Shown here: in pieces, positions 1 through 10,645 of the stretch | How positions within the stretch are numbered: position 1 is the stretch's first letter | Layout of the letters: every line of letters starts with the position of its first letter | Source: Salegentibacter echinorum | Lineage (GTDB): Bacteria > Bacteroidota > Bacteroidia > Flavobacteriales > Flavobacteriaceae | Assembly (NCBI RefSeq): GCF_900129445.1 | Contig: NZ_FQVT01000002.1 | Location: 248,001-312,000 of the forward strand | DNA length: 64,000 bases | Direction: 5' to 3' | Position numbers and translations under genes: made by a program | The notes under the pieces: model-generated | Databases searched by the model: none | What the model was told of the DNA's origin: nothing | What the model saw: only the letters and a program-made list of their open reading frames with translations

Positions 1-1
1 A

Positions 2-424
2 AATGCTATTTCTTATATAGACGGTGAAAAGGTTGGTAATGCCCCACAAACCTCTGTAGGATTGGGTGTTGACTATAAAATTTTGGATAATCTTTCTGTA
101 GATGCTGATTGGTATTACTACGGAGATATTTATGCTGGTATAGACCCAATTTCATTTACTGAAGAAGGTGGTGAAGTAGTTGAATTGCCTTCTTATGACC
201 TCGTGAGAATAGGAGCTTCTTACAACTTACCTTTAAGCAACAATACTTCACTTGATTTTAGGGCCAATGTAGATAATCTTTTTAATGAAGTTTATCTAAC
301 CAGTCTTAGTTCAAATAGACCGGCTGCTCAAGGAGATGATTTATATAAAGGTATTAATACTTCCAACAGAGGATATTTTGGTTTTGATAGACAATGGAGT
401 TTTAGTGTTAAATATAACTTCTAA
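2..424 (+). CDS. TonB-dependent receptor, C-terminal fragment (5' end outside window)
   Basis: The reading frame is open from base 2, so this is the 3' end of a longer gene that begins before the window. The visible 140 residues alternate hydrophobic and polar residues like the last strands of an outer-membrane beta-barrel, contain the phrase RANVDNLFNEVYLTS that is typical of the C-terminal region of TonB-dependent receptors, and end in aromatic F (SVKYNF), the usual outer-membrane insertion signal. The substrate cannot be told from this part. An intrinsic terminator follows 30 bases after the stop. Confidence 0.85.
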   Translation, partial: NAISYIDGEKVGNAPQTSVGLGVDYKILDNLSVDADWYYYGDIYAGIDPISFTEEGGEVVELPSYDLVRIGASYNLPLSNNTSLDFRANVDNLFNEVYLTSLSSNRPAAQGDDLYKGINTSNRGYFGFDRQWSFSVKYNF

Positions 425-449
425 AAGCCTTAAAAACGCTTATACTTTA

Positions 450-476
450 AAAACCACCCAACCCGGGTGGTTTTTT
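450..476 (+). terminator. Rho-independent terminator after the TonB-dependent receptor
   Basis: CCACCC (454-459) pairs with GGGTGG (465-470), extended by flanking A/T pairs and followed by a T run. It lies just downstream of the receptor stop codon and before the convergent gene ending at 518. Confidence 0.8.
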
Positions 477-517
477 AATTTAAACTGTCTTACGAATTAT
501 TTAAAACAGAGGCTTTT

Positions 518-904
518 TTAATTGCCAGGGTAAGCTGAATATCCAAAGGCAGAGAGCGTAATGGAAACATGAAAATGTTTGTCACCTGTTATTTCAAAAA
601 CTACTTCTATAAAAGGATAAAACCTTTCTCTGTTATTTTCCTTAAAATAAGGTTCAGTATAAAATGTAAACCTGCAGATTCCTTTATTTTCTTCGGAAGA
701 AGGTGAAAAATCGTTTACCCTAGCGTTTTCCATAATCTTTTTTCCAGAAATAACCTTCCGGTGACCTGAACCGGGATTCATCGTTTCTAATTTAATTTTC
801 ATACCTCCGGCGGGAACTCCTTCAGAAATATTTAAATTATACGTGGATAATTGATATTCTTTTTGTTGTGGAAAACTCACTGTGCCAGGCAAAATGAAAA
901 ACAC
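518..904 (-). CDS. Degenerate 5-hydroxyisourate hydrolase / transthyretin-like protein
   Basis: About 113 residues match the HIUase (transthyretin-like) fold, which hydrolyses 5-hydroxyisourate in urate breakdown: LSTYNLNISEGVPAGG at the start, the HFHV strand and AFGYSAYPGN at the end. Key positions differ from the family. The first catalytic His (family STHVLD) is replaced in STYNLN, the C-terminal YRGS signature is YPGN, and the Arg-containing loop is not recognisable. The only usable start in frame is GTG at 904. The first residues (FFILPGTVSFPQQ) look like the end of a signal peptide with two prolines introduced, and a stop codon lies eight codons upstream of the GTG. I read this as an exported HIUase losing its function, or a binding protein derived from it. 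Confidence 0.7.
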   Translation of the reverse strand: MFFILPGTVSFPQQKEYQLSTYNLNISEGVPAGGMKIKLETMNPGSGHRKVISGKKIMENARVNDFSPSSEENKGICRFTFYTEPYFKENNRERFYPFIEVVFEITGDKHFHVSITLSAFGYSAYPGN

Positions 905-985
905 ACTTGTTTTGAGGTATAATCTTTAGCTTTTATTGATCTATAAATATTATTTTTTTGTACTCTTTAGATAACAATAAGCAAA

Positions 986-1759
986 TTAATCTGCTTTCAC
1001 TTTGTCTTTTTCGGCTTGCTCTTTTTTTCTTTCGGCTTCTTTTTTTACATATTCTTTATGCTGCATTTCCCCACTTAAATCACGATTTCTGTTATACAGG
1101 TTTTTAAAAACCTCTGCTTTTCCATAAACGGTGATCACATCATCGGGGAGGATTTTTGAGGCTCCCGAGGGAGAACCCAGGTAATCTTCACCGTCACGAT
1201 CTATACCAAGTACCGTTATACCTTCTTTCCTCAGTTCTAATTCAATTAAAGTTTTATTGGCCAGCCAACTGTCTTCTTCTACCCTTAATTCACTAATATG
1301 ATAATTGTCCTGCAGGTGCAAAACCGCGGCATAATCCTGCACATTTATTTCGGTATAGCGCTTAAGCATTTTATTGATTATTTTTGAAAGTCCGCGATCT
1401 ACCCAGGCACTTCTTATGGCCCACCACAAAACCGCCAATCCGGCCAGTACAATCAGCAATCCATAAAGTTTTGAGGTAAGGCTGTCTGGCAAAACAAAGG
1501 TGAGGATTAGCGAAGACATCGCGGTTACAATCCCGGCATTACCAATAAGCATAAGCGTATAAATAATTTTTCGGCGCACCGGGTGTTGCATAATTTTTTC
1601 AGACTCTGAAGTGGTGAATCCTGCGCCCGTATAAGCCGATCTTGCCTGAAACCTGGCACTTTGGGTAGAAAGCCCGGTGTGGGCCAGTGCAATCGCGGCT
1701 ATTCTTGTAATTAAAGCCGAAAGTGTGATGATAAAAAATAAGGTGACAGCGGCAATCAT
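986..1759 (-). CDS. Membrane protein with TrkA-C (RCK_C) regulatory domain
   Basis: The 257-residue protein has three hydrophobic segments (about residues 1-25, 65-88 and 94-112) followed by a soluble RCK_C/TrkA-C domain (about 145-225, including SWLANKTLIELELRKEGITV and a DDVITVYG end). RCK_C domains bind small ligands and gate cation transport, so a role in potassium or other ion flux at the inner membrane is likely. There is no pore-filter motif, so it is not a complete channel by itself. The C-terminus is a Lys/Glu-rich tail. It is separated from its neighbours and appears monocistronic. Confidence 0.75.
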   Translation of the reverse strand: MIAAVTLFFIITLSALITRIAAIALAHTGLSTQSARFQARSAYTGAGFTTSESEKIMQHPVRRKIIYTLMLIGNAGIVTAMSSLILTFVLPDSLTSKLYGLLIVLAGLAVLWWAIRSAWVDRGLSKIINKMLKRYTEINVQDYAAVLHLQDNYHISELRVEEDSWLANKTLIELELRKEGITVLGIDRDGEDYLGSPSGASKILPDDVITVYGKAEVFKNLYNRNRDLSGEMQHKEYVKKEAERKKEQAEKDKVKAD

Positions 1760-1940
1760 AACTGGAAAATTTTAGAAACTAATGCTGCTAAAAGATAAAC
1801 TAAATTCTGAAAATATAATTTATTATCCTGAAGTTTTTATGTTGACAGATTGGTTGTCAAATTGTTAGGAAAGCAGCTATAAGTTTGAAAAATTGCCTTT
1901 TTTGACGTAATGAATTTAGGTTGGAAGTCATGATAAAGTT

Positions 1941-1980
1941 GCCACGACTTCAGCAAACCTAAAATTAACGAAGGCGTGGC
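1941..1980 (-). terminator. Hairpin downstream of the YeiH-like exporter
   Basis: GCCACGACTTC (1941-1951) and GAAGGCGTGGC (1970-1980) form an 11-position stem with one mismatch, 34 bases past the exporter stop codon on the minus strand. The T run on the minus strand is short, so termination is likely but not certain. Confidence 0.45.
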
Positions 1981-2013
1981 TTATTTTTAAGCAAAATAGC
2001 CTATTTCTTAATC

Positions 2014-2937
2014 CTAATTAAGGATAAAGAATAAAGAGGCTATAGAAATAAATATCCACAGGCTAACTCCAAGTAAAAAGGGTTTAAATCCGGTTTTTTT
2101 TATGTCTTTAACAGATAGCGTAGTTCCTACCAAAAAGAGCGTTACAATTAGTAAACGTTTTGAAACACTCACAATACTTTCTGTTACTACGTCTGGTAGG
2201 TTTAAATAACTGTTTATTAAAATTGCAAGGATAAAAAATAAGATAAACCAGGGAATTTTAATCTTACCATCTTTGGTTTTAAATAAGAACATAGAAAGTA
2301 AAGAAACCGGTATAATCCAGAGCGTACGGGCAAGCTTAACGGTGGTGGCCACGCGTAGTGCTTCTTCGCCATATTCTAAAGCTGCCCCAACTACAGAACT
2401 TGTATCGTGAATGGCTACGGCTGCCCAAAGGCCAAATTGATGCTGGCTCATTCCAAAGAAATGTCCAATGCCGGGGAAAATAAATAAAGCTATTGAATTA
2501 AGAAGAAAAACGACTCCCAAAGAAACCGAAATTGTCTTTGGTTTGGCGTTAATTACAGGAGAAACTGCTGCAATTGCGCTCCCGCCACAAATAGAAGTAC
2601 CTGATGAAATAAGGTGTCCCAGCCGGGAATCTATTTTTAAAGCCCGGGCCAAAAAATAACCTAAGATTAAGGTGGTAGCAATAGTGAGAATAGTGATGGC
2701 TAAGCCTTCTTTTCCGGTTTTTAAGGTTTCCATTAAAAACATTCCAAAACCAAGGCCCACCACAGATATTTTTAATAAGTACTGAATACTCTTTGCGGCC
2801 AAAGCCTGGAAAGGCTGCCCTACAAATAAAGTGAATAAAAAGCCTAAAATTAAAGCCACCGGGCTGCTTATGAATCCGCTAAAACAAAAGGCTATTAGCA
2901 TAATGAATATGGCAGTAATAATTTTCTTTTCTTTCAT
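2014..2937 (-). CDS. YeiH family putative sulfate exporter
   Basis: The 307-residue polytopic inner-membrane protein has about nine or ten hydrophobic segments and the family signatures GTSICGGSAIAAVSP and AIHDTSSVVGAAL, which identify the Cons_hypoth698/YeiH (UPF0324) family. Members are annotated as putative sulfate exporters; the substrate is not proven here. The LysR regulator gene lies upstream on the same strand, the same partnership as yeiE-yeiH in Escherichia coli. The start at 2937 (MKEKK) places a basic N-terminus before the first membrane segment. Confidence 0.85.
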   Translation of the reverse strand: MKEKKIITAIFIMLIAFCFSGFISSPVALILGFLFTLFVGQPFQALAAKSIQYLLKISVVGLGFGMFLMETLKTGKEGLAITILTIATTLILGYFLARALKIDSRLGHLISSGTSICGGSAIAAVSPVINAKPKTISVSLGVVFLLNSIALFIFPGIGHFFGMSQHQFGLWAAVAIHDTSSVVGAALEYGEEALRVATTVKLARTLWIIPVSLLSMFLFKTKDGKIKIPWFILFFILAILINSYLNLPDVVTESIVSVSKRLLIVTLFLVGTTLSVKDIKKTGFKPFLLGVSLWIFISIASLFFILN

Positions 2938-2999
2938 CTGTTTATACTTTTAATCCAATGAGAGAATTTTGTCCCGGGCGTATAATTATCTTCCTGTGT

Positions 3000-3014
3000 C
3001 CAGCATCATGCTGG
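3000..3014. promoter_or_regulatory. Perfect palindrome upstream of the exporter, candidate LysR operator
   Basis: CCAGCAT-C-ATGCTGG is a perfect 7+1+7 palindrome 63 bases upstream of the exporter start, between the LysR gene and the gene it probably controls. LysR-type proteins bind interrupted dyads of about this size. The link to this regulator is inferred from position only. Confidence 0.45.
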
Positions 3015-3211
3015 TTTCAGCATTTATAATTTTGATACTGCAAAGTTCGTGAGAATTAAAGGTTCTTCAGCAAAGCAAAAAGTAATGGGCTATTCCATTT
3101 AATTATAGGCTGAATGAAAAGGGGTAAACTACGAGGAGAGAAGCATTTAATACTTCCGAAGAAAAAGAGGGTTTTTTTGAAAAAAAACTTGAGGAATAAA
3201 TATAAGCTGCA

Positions 3212-4093
3212 TTATTTGGAATATTCTTCTAAAAAGATATTCTTGAGTTTTTGGTTAAGTTGGGATTGAAAGCCCTGCCTGCTTACAAAATTAAACCACC
3301 TGGTTATACTAAGTCCTTTTACCTCGATTACTTTTAAATGCCCGTCTAAAAGCTCCCGCTTTATGGCGTGAATAGAAAGAAAGGCGAAATGCCTGGAATG
3401 TCGCAAATAAGATTTTATACTTTCGGTGCTGCCAAGAGTAGCTTTCACATTTAAAGCTGGAATATGATGTTTTTTTAAAGCATTGGCAATCACCTCTCGT
3501 GTACCCGAGCCTGGTTCCCGCTCTACAAAATTGAGTCTGGATAGGTGAGCTATAATTATACTTTCATCTACAGCTTGGTTCTTCACACTAGTAACCAATA
3601 CCAGTTCATCTTTTACAAAAGGTTCATACTGTAGGCGAGTATTTTGATTTTCACCTTCAATGATCCCAAAATCGAGTTGTCCATTTAAAATAAGCTGCTG
3701 AATGTCTCCTGTATTGCCCGAAATAAGGTTGAAATTTAGATCACTGTGTATGTTTTGAAGCGAAGCAGCCATCCCGGGAATTACATACTGGGCGATAGTC
3801 GTACTGGCGCCAATTTTTATATGGTTTGGGAAATTTGGATTTTCTGTAGAAAATTCCTGCTTCATTTTAGCAAAGATTTCCAGTAAACTATTGGCATATT
3901 TTAAAAAAACTTTTCCTTCGGCAGTTAGGGCTATGCTATTTCCTTCCCGCAAAAAAAACGCTTTTCCGTATTCCTGTTCCAGGTTTTTTATAGTTTTAGA
4001 AACCGCCGGTTGCGACATATATAAATTCTCGGCAGCTTTGGTAAAACTCCTGGTGAGCACCACCTCTTTAAAAATCCTTAATTTGTGATCCAT
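3212..4093 (-). CDS. LysR family transcriptional regulator
   Basis: Residues 1-60 carry the winged helix-turn-helix of the LysR family (FTKAAENLYMSQPAVSKTIKNLE), followed by a type 2 periplasmic-binding-like effector domain (about 90-290). Total length 293 is standard. It precedes the YeiH-like exporter on the same strand with a 274-base gap, so it likely activates that gene in response to a small effector, as many LysR proteins adjacent to exporters do. The start codon at 4093 is supported by a TAACTTTA sequence just upstream that resembles the -7 promoter element. Confidence 0.9.
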   Translation of the reverse strand: MDHKLRIFKEVVLTRSFTKAAENLYMSQPAVSKTIKNLEQEYGKAFFLREGNSIALTAEGKVFLKYANSLLEIFAKMKQEFSTENPNFPNHIKIGASTTIAQYVIPGMAASLQNIHSDLNFNLISGNTGDIQQLILNGQLDFGIIEGENQNTRLQYEPFVKDELVLVTSVKNQAVDESIIIAHLSRLNFVEREPGSGTREVIANALKKHHIPALNVKATLGSTESIKSYLRHSRHFAFLSIHAIKRELLDGHLKVIEVKGLSITRWFNFVSRQGFQSQLNQKLKNIFLEEYSK

Positions 4094-4270
4094 GCCATAA
4101 AGTTAACTACTTCAAATTAAAAATTTCATTTTCTTTTTCTGAATTTTAAAAGTAGGGAGTATCAATTTGAGCCAAAAGATGGAGAATGACATATAGACGA
4201 GATTGTGAACTCAACCTTGCCGGGGGTATAAATTGTAGTTCCGGCATAAAACTAATTAGGGAGTAGGTAA

Positions 4271-4295
4271 ATAAAAACCGGGCAAAGCCCGGTTT
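4271..4295 (-). terminator. Intrinsic terminator of the PepSY-like gene
   Basis: AAACCGGGC (4275-4283) pairs perfectly with GCCCGGTTT (4287-4295) around an AAA loop, followed on the minus strand by a run of T. It lies 51 bases past the stop codon. Confidence 0.85.
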
Positions 4296-4345
4296 CGCAA
4301 ATTTGAGGCAGTTAATTTGCCATTTTTAATTGAGTGAGATTATGA

Positions 4346-4786
4346 TTAATCATCGTATTCATTAATCACTTTTCCGTTCTCATCTACGATAAGGGTTTTT
4401 TCTTCGGTCCAACCTTTATCGAGTTCTACTTCGTAGGTTTTCTTACCATCTTTTTCTGTCATTTCAACAGAATCAATTTTGTATGCTGAATACTTACTAT
4501 CAATCAATTTGGTAATCATATCGGACAGGTTTTTATTATCGAGTTCCTGCTCCATTTTTACGATTTTCCCATCTTTAGAGTACCATATTTCGTGTTCTAA
4601 ACGGTCAACATCAAACTCTACATTATAGTTCATACCTTCCATCTCCCATTCCACATCGGAAGCATTAGGGTATTCTTTTTGAAAACTATCTGCAAGGTTT
4701 GTTGGCACTTCATCCATTCTTAAATCCTGTGCACTTACTGCTGCTGTTGCAAATAAAGCAAGTGCTGCAATTTTTAAATTTTTCAT
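4346..4786 (-). CDS. Secreted PepSY-like domain protein
   Basis: I choose the ATG at 4786 (MKNLKIAALALFA) because it begins a clean signal peptide ending in VSAQ; the frame stays open nine codons further upstream but those residues would spoil the signal. The mature part, about 125 residues, is acidic and has two copies of the PepSY-like (DUF2874) pattern, with phrases such as YPNASDVEWEMEG and YEVELDKGWTEEKTL. Family members are periplasmic or secreted beta-lactamase-inhibitor-like folds of unknown role. It is monocistronic and divergent from the AI-2E transporter gene. Confidence 0.8.
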   Translation of the reverse strand: MKNLKIAALALFATAAVSAQDLRMDEVPTNLADSFQKEYPNASDVEWEMEGMNYNVEFDVDRLEHEIWYSKDGKIVKMEQELDNKNLSDMITKLIDSKYSAYKIDSVEMTEKDGKKTYEVELDKGWTEEKTLIVDENGKVINEYDD

Positions 4787-4980
4787 CATCTTCTGTTTTT
4801 TAATTTGATACAAACTAAAAGTACAAAACTGGAAGAATTTGGGAATATTAGGACTAAAGTTCTTTAAACCTGTATTTTAAGGAATTTATAACGTTCTTGT
4901 TGATGTAATATGTTTTTTCAATTCCGAACTTTCAGTCATATTGTATAGTTGCAGGATAACCTTCAATTTAAATTAGCATA

Positions 4981-6027
4981 ATGCCAGAGGAAAATAGACA
5001 AAAAAAAGAACCTAGTTTTGTAAAGAAAGTTTGGATTGTAGGATTAATTTTCTCCTTAATAGCCACTACGCTTTTAATATTTGAAGCGACTTTCGATATG
5101 GTTATCCTGGTGCTGGCCGGTGCTCTTATCGCTTGTTACTTTAGAGGGTTGAGTGAACTAATTCAGAAAAAATTAGATTGGAATAGCACAGTTTCCCTGG
5201 CTATTTCGGTAATTGGCTCATTTTTAATAATAGGGGGTATCTTTTTTTTAATAGGTGCTACTGTTTCCTCACAGGCTGAGCAAATGCAAGAATCTATACC
5301 GGAGCTTTTGGATAAAGCCGAGCAAAAATTACACGCCAGTGCAGTAGGACAGGAGATAATTCAACAGGTTAGGAATATTAAGACTTCCGACGAATTTTCT
5401 ACATTTATATCAGATTTTTTTGAAACCACTTTAGGGGGAATTACCAATATTTATATTGTTATTTTAATAGGTATATTTTTTACAGTAGCTCCAACAATTT
5501 ATGTTGATGGGATTATTCAACTTGTTCCGCCCAAAAATCGCGATAAAGCAGGTGCTTTAATGCATCGCTTAGGTTCAGGATTAAAAAGGTGGTTAGCGGG
5601 AAAATTTATCGCAATGCTTGCTGTTTTTATTTTAACGGCTGTTGGTCTAGTGATTTTGGATATTCCAATGTGGCTTACGTTAGCAGTTTTGGCCGGATTA
5701 CTCAATTTTATTCCAAACTTTGGCCCTTTGGCGTCGGCTTTACCGGCTTTATTGGTTGGGCTGGCAGATGGTCTTAATACGGCGTTATTGATTGCGGGCT
5801 TATATGTGGTAATTCAGGTTTTCGAGAGCAGCTTTATCACGCCAAAAGCACAACAGCGATTAATTCAAATTCCTCCGGCTTTAATTATTTTAGCCCAGGT
5901 TTTTGTTGGGGCTTTAACCGGGATTTGGGGTATTATTTTTGCCACACCGCTAGTACTTATTATCATCATTATTGTAGAAGAGCTCTATGTAAAACCTATG
6001 AATAAAGAAAGCGAAGTTGAGGGTTGA
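4981..6027 (+). CDS. AI-2E family transporter (PerM-like)
   Basis: The 348-residue membrane protein has the family pattern: two N-terminal membrane segments, a third near residue 85, a soluble amphipathic stretch (about 100-145), then five or more segments including the conserved PNFGPLASALPALLVG motif and a C-terminal GIWGIIFATPLVLII. AI-2E family proteins (formerly UPF0118) include exporters and sodium/proton antiporters, so the substrate is open. No neighbouring gene suggests a partner. Confidence 0.85.
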   Translation: MPEENRQKKEPSFVKKVWIVGLIFSLIATTLLIFEATFDMVILVLAGALIACYFRGLSELIQKKLDWNSTVSLAISVIGSFLIIGGIFFLIGATVSSQAEQMQESIPELLDKAEQKLHASAVGQEIIQQVRNIKTSDEFSTFISDFFETTLGGITNIYIVILIGIFFTVAPTIYVDGIIQLVPPKNRDKAGALMHRLGSGLKRWLAGKFIAMLAVFILTAVGLVILDIPMWLTLAVLAGLLNFIPNFGPLASALPALLVGLADGLNTALLIAGLYVVIQVFESSFITPKAQQRLIQIPPALIILAQVFVGALTGIWGIIFATPLVLIIIIIVEELYVKPMNKESEVEG

Positions 6028-6328
6028 TGTGATAATGTGCTTATTTGTTGATGTGATGATGTGTTAATTCGTGATTCGGGAATTGTGAATCGTGATGCGC
6101 TCGTAGTGGAGAATCGATCTTAAAAAACCTCCTACCAATAACAAATTGCACTTAGCATTCAAGCAATTGAAAAACCCGCAACACTAAACACCAAACGCTA
6201 ATCAATAACAGATTGCCGCACTCCTTCGTCATTCGCAATGACGCAACAGAACTACAACCCATAACTCGTAACTCGCATCCCGCAACAGAACAACTCTAAC
6301 CCGCAACCCGCATCCCGCAACTTTTAAA
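6028..6328. other. Low-complexity intergenic stretch with small repeats
   Basis: No gene seen. The first part repeats GATGTGAT-like words (6022-6062). The last part (6255-6325) repeats AACCCGCATCCCGCAAC-like words at least three times. CGTCATT and AATGACG (6227-6243) form a small hairpin. This style of sequence is common between flavobacterial genes. Confidence 0.6.
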
Positions 6329-8396
<2,068 letters not shown>

Positions 8397-8493
8397 TCAA
8401 TACTTATATGGGAAGATGGGATTGTGCAAAGTGAATGTAAAGTTAGGAAAGATTAAAAATTCAACCATGCTTTTTGTTCAGCAGCACATAATT

Positions 8494-8599
8494 ATATAAA
8501 AAAAGACTGTAACGACTATTATTAATTAATTTTAAAAACTCTTGCCAATAGCGTTACATGTTTGGCATTTGATTCTAAAATTTTATAATCGCTACAGTC
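8494..8599 (-). terminator. Long inverted repeat ending the SYLF lipoprotein gene
   Basis: GACTGTAACGA (8505-8515) pairs with TCGCTACAGTC (8589-8599), one wobble pair, and is followed on the minus strand by seven T. Inside the loop, AATAGCGTTA (8547-8556) can pair instead with TAACGACTATT (8510-8520), so two exclusive folds share the distal arm. Confidence 0.5.
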
Positions 8600-8624
8600 C
8601 CTGTAATCTAAAACGATTTAAAAA

Positions 8625-9158
8625 TTATTGGGCAGAATGATATTCAAAGCGTTGTCCGCCTACAGATACTCCGGCCATTGCACCGGCTTTTGGCATAGTT
8701 ACTACACCAACCCCGTTTTGAAAATCAACACTTTTTGAAACTCCTTCTTCCAGCACAACGGCTGAAGCATTCCCGGCTAATTCATAGCCACCTTGTTGAA
8801 ATTCATCTAAAGCCGATTCGGTTTGGAAGAAAATAATTTCAATAAAAGCTTTTCCACCGGCTTGCAGGCCTACATCAAGTTGTTTAAGGTCTGCATAGCC
8901 AACTTTACTTCCGTTTTTATAAACCACGCCGTTTCCGGATGCACCGCCAATTACATAAGCACCTTTTCCTACATTTGGAAAAATTGCATATCCCGCAGAA
9001 TTCGCGAAATTCTCAGCTATTTGAGGATGTTTGTTCATCACTTCAGTTTGTGCTTGCTGCGCATCGGCAGAAAGTTCTTTCTCTGTGTTTTTAGTTGGTC
9101 CGCAACTGGCTAAGAGCGTTAAACTAAATAGGATAAAAATACTTTTAATAGATTTCAT
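8625..9158 (-). CDS. SYLF (YSC84) domain lipoprotein
   Basis: The 177-residue protein starts with a lipoprotein signal peptide (lipobox LASC, Cys 19) and is followed by a SYLF domain, recognised by YAIFPNVGKGAYVIGGASGNGVVY and the end motif GVVTMPKAGAMAGVSVGGQRFEY. SYLF domains bind lipids, and bacterial members are small envelope proteins of unclear role. It is monocistronic; a TAGTTTTG -7 box lies 29 bases upstream and a long hairpin terminator follows. Confidence 0.88.
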   Translation of the reverse strand: MKSIKSIFILFSLTLLASCGPTKNTEKELSADAQQAQTEVMNKHPQIAENFANSAGYAIFPNVGKGAYVIGGASGNGVVYKNGSKVGYADLKQLDVGLQAGGKAFIEIIFFQTESALDEFQQGGYELAGNASAVVLEEGVSKSVDFQNGVGVVTMPKAGAMAGVSVGGQRFEYHSAQ

Positions 9159-9186
9159 AATTTATTGTTTTTGGTTTTAGTTGACT

Positions 9187-9194
9187 CAAAACTA
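9187..9194 (-). promoter_or_regulatory. -7 promoter box of the SYLF lipoprotein gene
   Basis: TAGTTTTG on the minus strand matches the Bacteroidota -7 consensus TAnnTTTG. No TTG is found at the -33 position, so only half the promoter is supported. Confidence 0.45.
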
Positions 9195-9394
9195 TAGTTT
9201 TTGAAATAGTTAAAGTGTTAATCCTCTGTTATTTAATAACTTTTTAGTATTCTCAGTTCTCAGTTTGACTGGTGTAGAGTCCTGAATAGAGTTGACCGTT
9301 TTTGGAAGTTGGTTTTCAATTTTTATTTAATTTTAGATCCTCAAATTACCGATTCTTAGATTAACAAATTATCGTATCACCAAATCATCACATT

Positions 9395-9435
9395 AAAAAA
9401 AAGCTCCTCCCTTATGTTACTAAGGAAAGGAGCTT
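9395..9435 (-). terminator. Terminator of the SusC-SusD-TlpA operon
   Basis: AAGCTCCTCCCTTA (9401-9414) pairs with TAAGGAAAGGAGCTT (9421-9435), with one bulged base and a TGTTAC loop, followed by T on the minus strand. It lies 73 bases past the last gene of the operon. The rest of the gap 9159-9507 holds only A/T-rich low-complexity sequence. Confidence 0.8.
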
Positions 9436-9507
9436 CTACGTAGGGTATTAAAAACTTTGGGATAAAATCTTATAAAATCAAATAAACTGTTACGAGTTTT
9501 GGATATT

Positions 9508-10542
9508 TTAAATATCCAATCCGTTTAAAACTTCTTTTAACCTTGGTTCTGATGGTCTTGGAGCATCATAATCTACAATGTTGCCCTGTGGGTCTAAAAT
9601 AATAAACCTTGGAATCCCCTGTATGTAATAATCCTGAACAAATTGAGACTGGTATTCCTTATCGGCCAAAAGCTGTGTTCCCGTTAGCTCTTTATCCTTA
9701 ATCATTTGTCGCCATTTATCCTCATCCTTTCTGGCGTCTATAGAAATACTCACAAATTTGATGTCTTTGTCCTCATATTCTTCTTCCAGCTCTTTTAAGA
9801 AAGGAATTTCATACTTACAAGGTCCACACCAGGTAGCCCACATATCTATGTAAATGTGTTTGTTCCCGGTAATATCGCTTAAAGAGGAAGTACCACCATC
9901 ATAATTTATATAATCCTGAAAATCTGGAGAAGGTGTTCCCGCGGCGAGTTTTGCGTTTATTTCTTCATAACGCTCAAATTCCGAATTCATTTGTTTGTTA
10001 AACCCTTCCAGACTTTTCTCCTGACTGTTTACAAAAGCAGAATCCAATTCATCTTTATTCGATTCTAAAAGATTTTTAAAATCCTCATTGTATTCGTCCA
10101 TATCCTTTCGAAACTCTGCCTCTGGCCTACTGAAAAAAGCTTTATAATCATCAAATAATGATGCCATTAACTTATTTTTCTCCTGAAGCACTTTAAAAGA
10201 AGTACTTCCCTCCCCCGTTGCTTCGGGTTTTGACGTAGAATCTTTAAACTTTAAATTTAAATCCATACCGTTGCGAAGATATAAAGGAAAGATACTACGG
10301 TAGCTGGCATTGTAAACCGTTGGATTTTCTAATTTTAGGGTGTCGCGAAAATTACCGTCTTTATCTACCTCTATAATTACAGACTTCTGATTTTCATAGT
10401 CATATAACCTTATTTTCCTGTTTTCAATAGGTTCTTTTATGCTTCCGGAGATCACGGCATAATCCTTTTGGACTTCCTTCTTGTCTTCATTACAGCTAAT
10501 TAAAGCCGTGGCTGCTAGGACTAACATTAATATTTTTCTCAT
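9508..10542 (-). CDS. TlpA-like thioredoxin-fold lipoprotein
   Basis: The start is taken at the ATG at 10542 (MRKILMLVLAATALISC), which gives a lipoprotein signal with Cys 17; the frame extends 28 codons further upstream without a better start. Residues 25-110 resemble the DUF4369 N-terminal domain found before TlpA domains. The C-terminal 140 residues are a thioredoxin/TlpA fold with the active site WCGPC near residue 238 and the cis-Pro loop QGIPRFIILD. Such proteins reduce or rearrange disulfides of exported proteins. It is the last gene after SusC and SusD, 103 bases after SusD, so it probably serves that locus. Confidence 0.85.
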   Translation of the reverse strand: MRKILMLVLAATALISCNEDKKEVQKDYAVISGSIKEPIENRKIRLYDYENQKSVIIEVDKDGNFRDTLKLENPTVYNASYRSIFPLYLRNGMDLNLKFKDSTSKPEATGEGSTSFKVLQEKNKLMASLFDDYKAFFSRPEAEFRKDMDEYNEDFKNLLESNKDELDSAFVNSQEKSLEGFNKQMNSEFERYEEINAKLAAGTPSPDFQDYINYDGGTSSLSDITGNKHIYIDMWATWCGPCKYEIPFLKELEEEYEDKDIKFVSISIDARKDEDKWRQMIKDKELTGTQLLADKEYQSQFVQDYYIQGIPRFIILDPQGNIVDYDAPRPSEPRLKEVLNGLDI

Positions 10543-10645
10543 AATTTGTGTTTTGATGTTATTCTGAAATTTCTTTGTGAACTTTTTGATTAAAGAGAGG
10601 AATAGAATCCCCTCCTCAATCTGCAACTAATTCAAATCTAAATTT

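Noticed and set aside
3118-3200. Possible inverted, decayed copy of the dispersed repeat
   Set aside because: Shares only the CTTCCGAAGAAAAAGAG-like part; the rest does not align.
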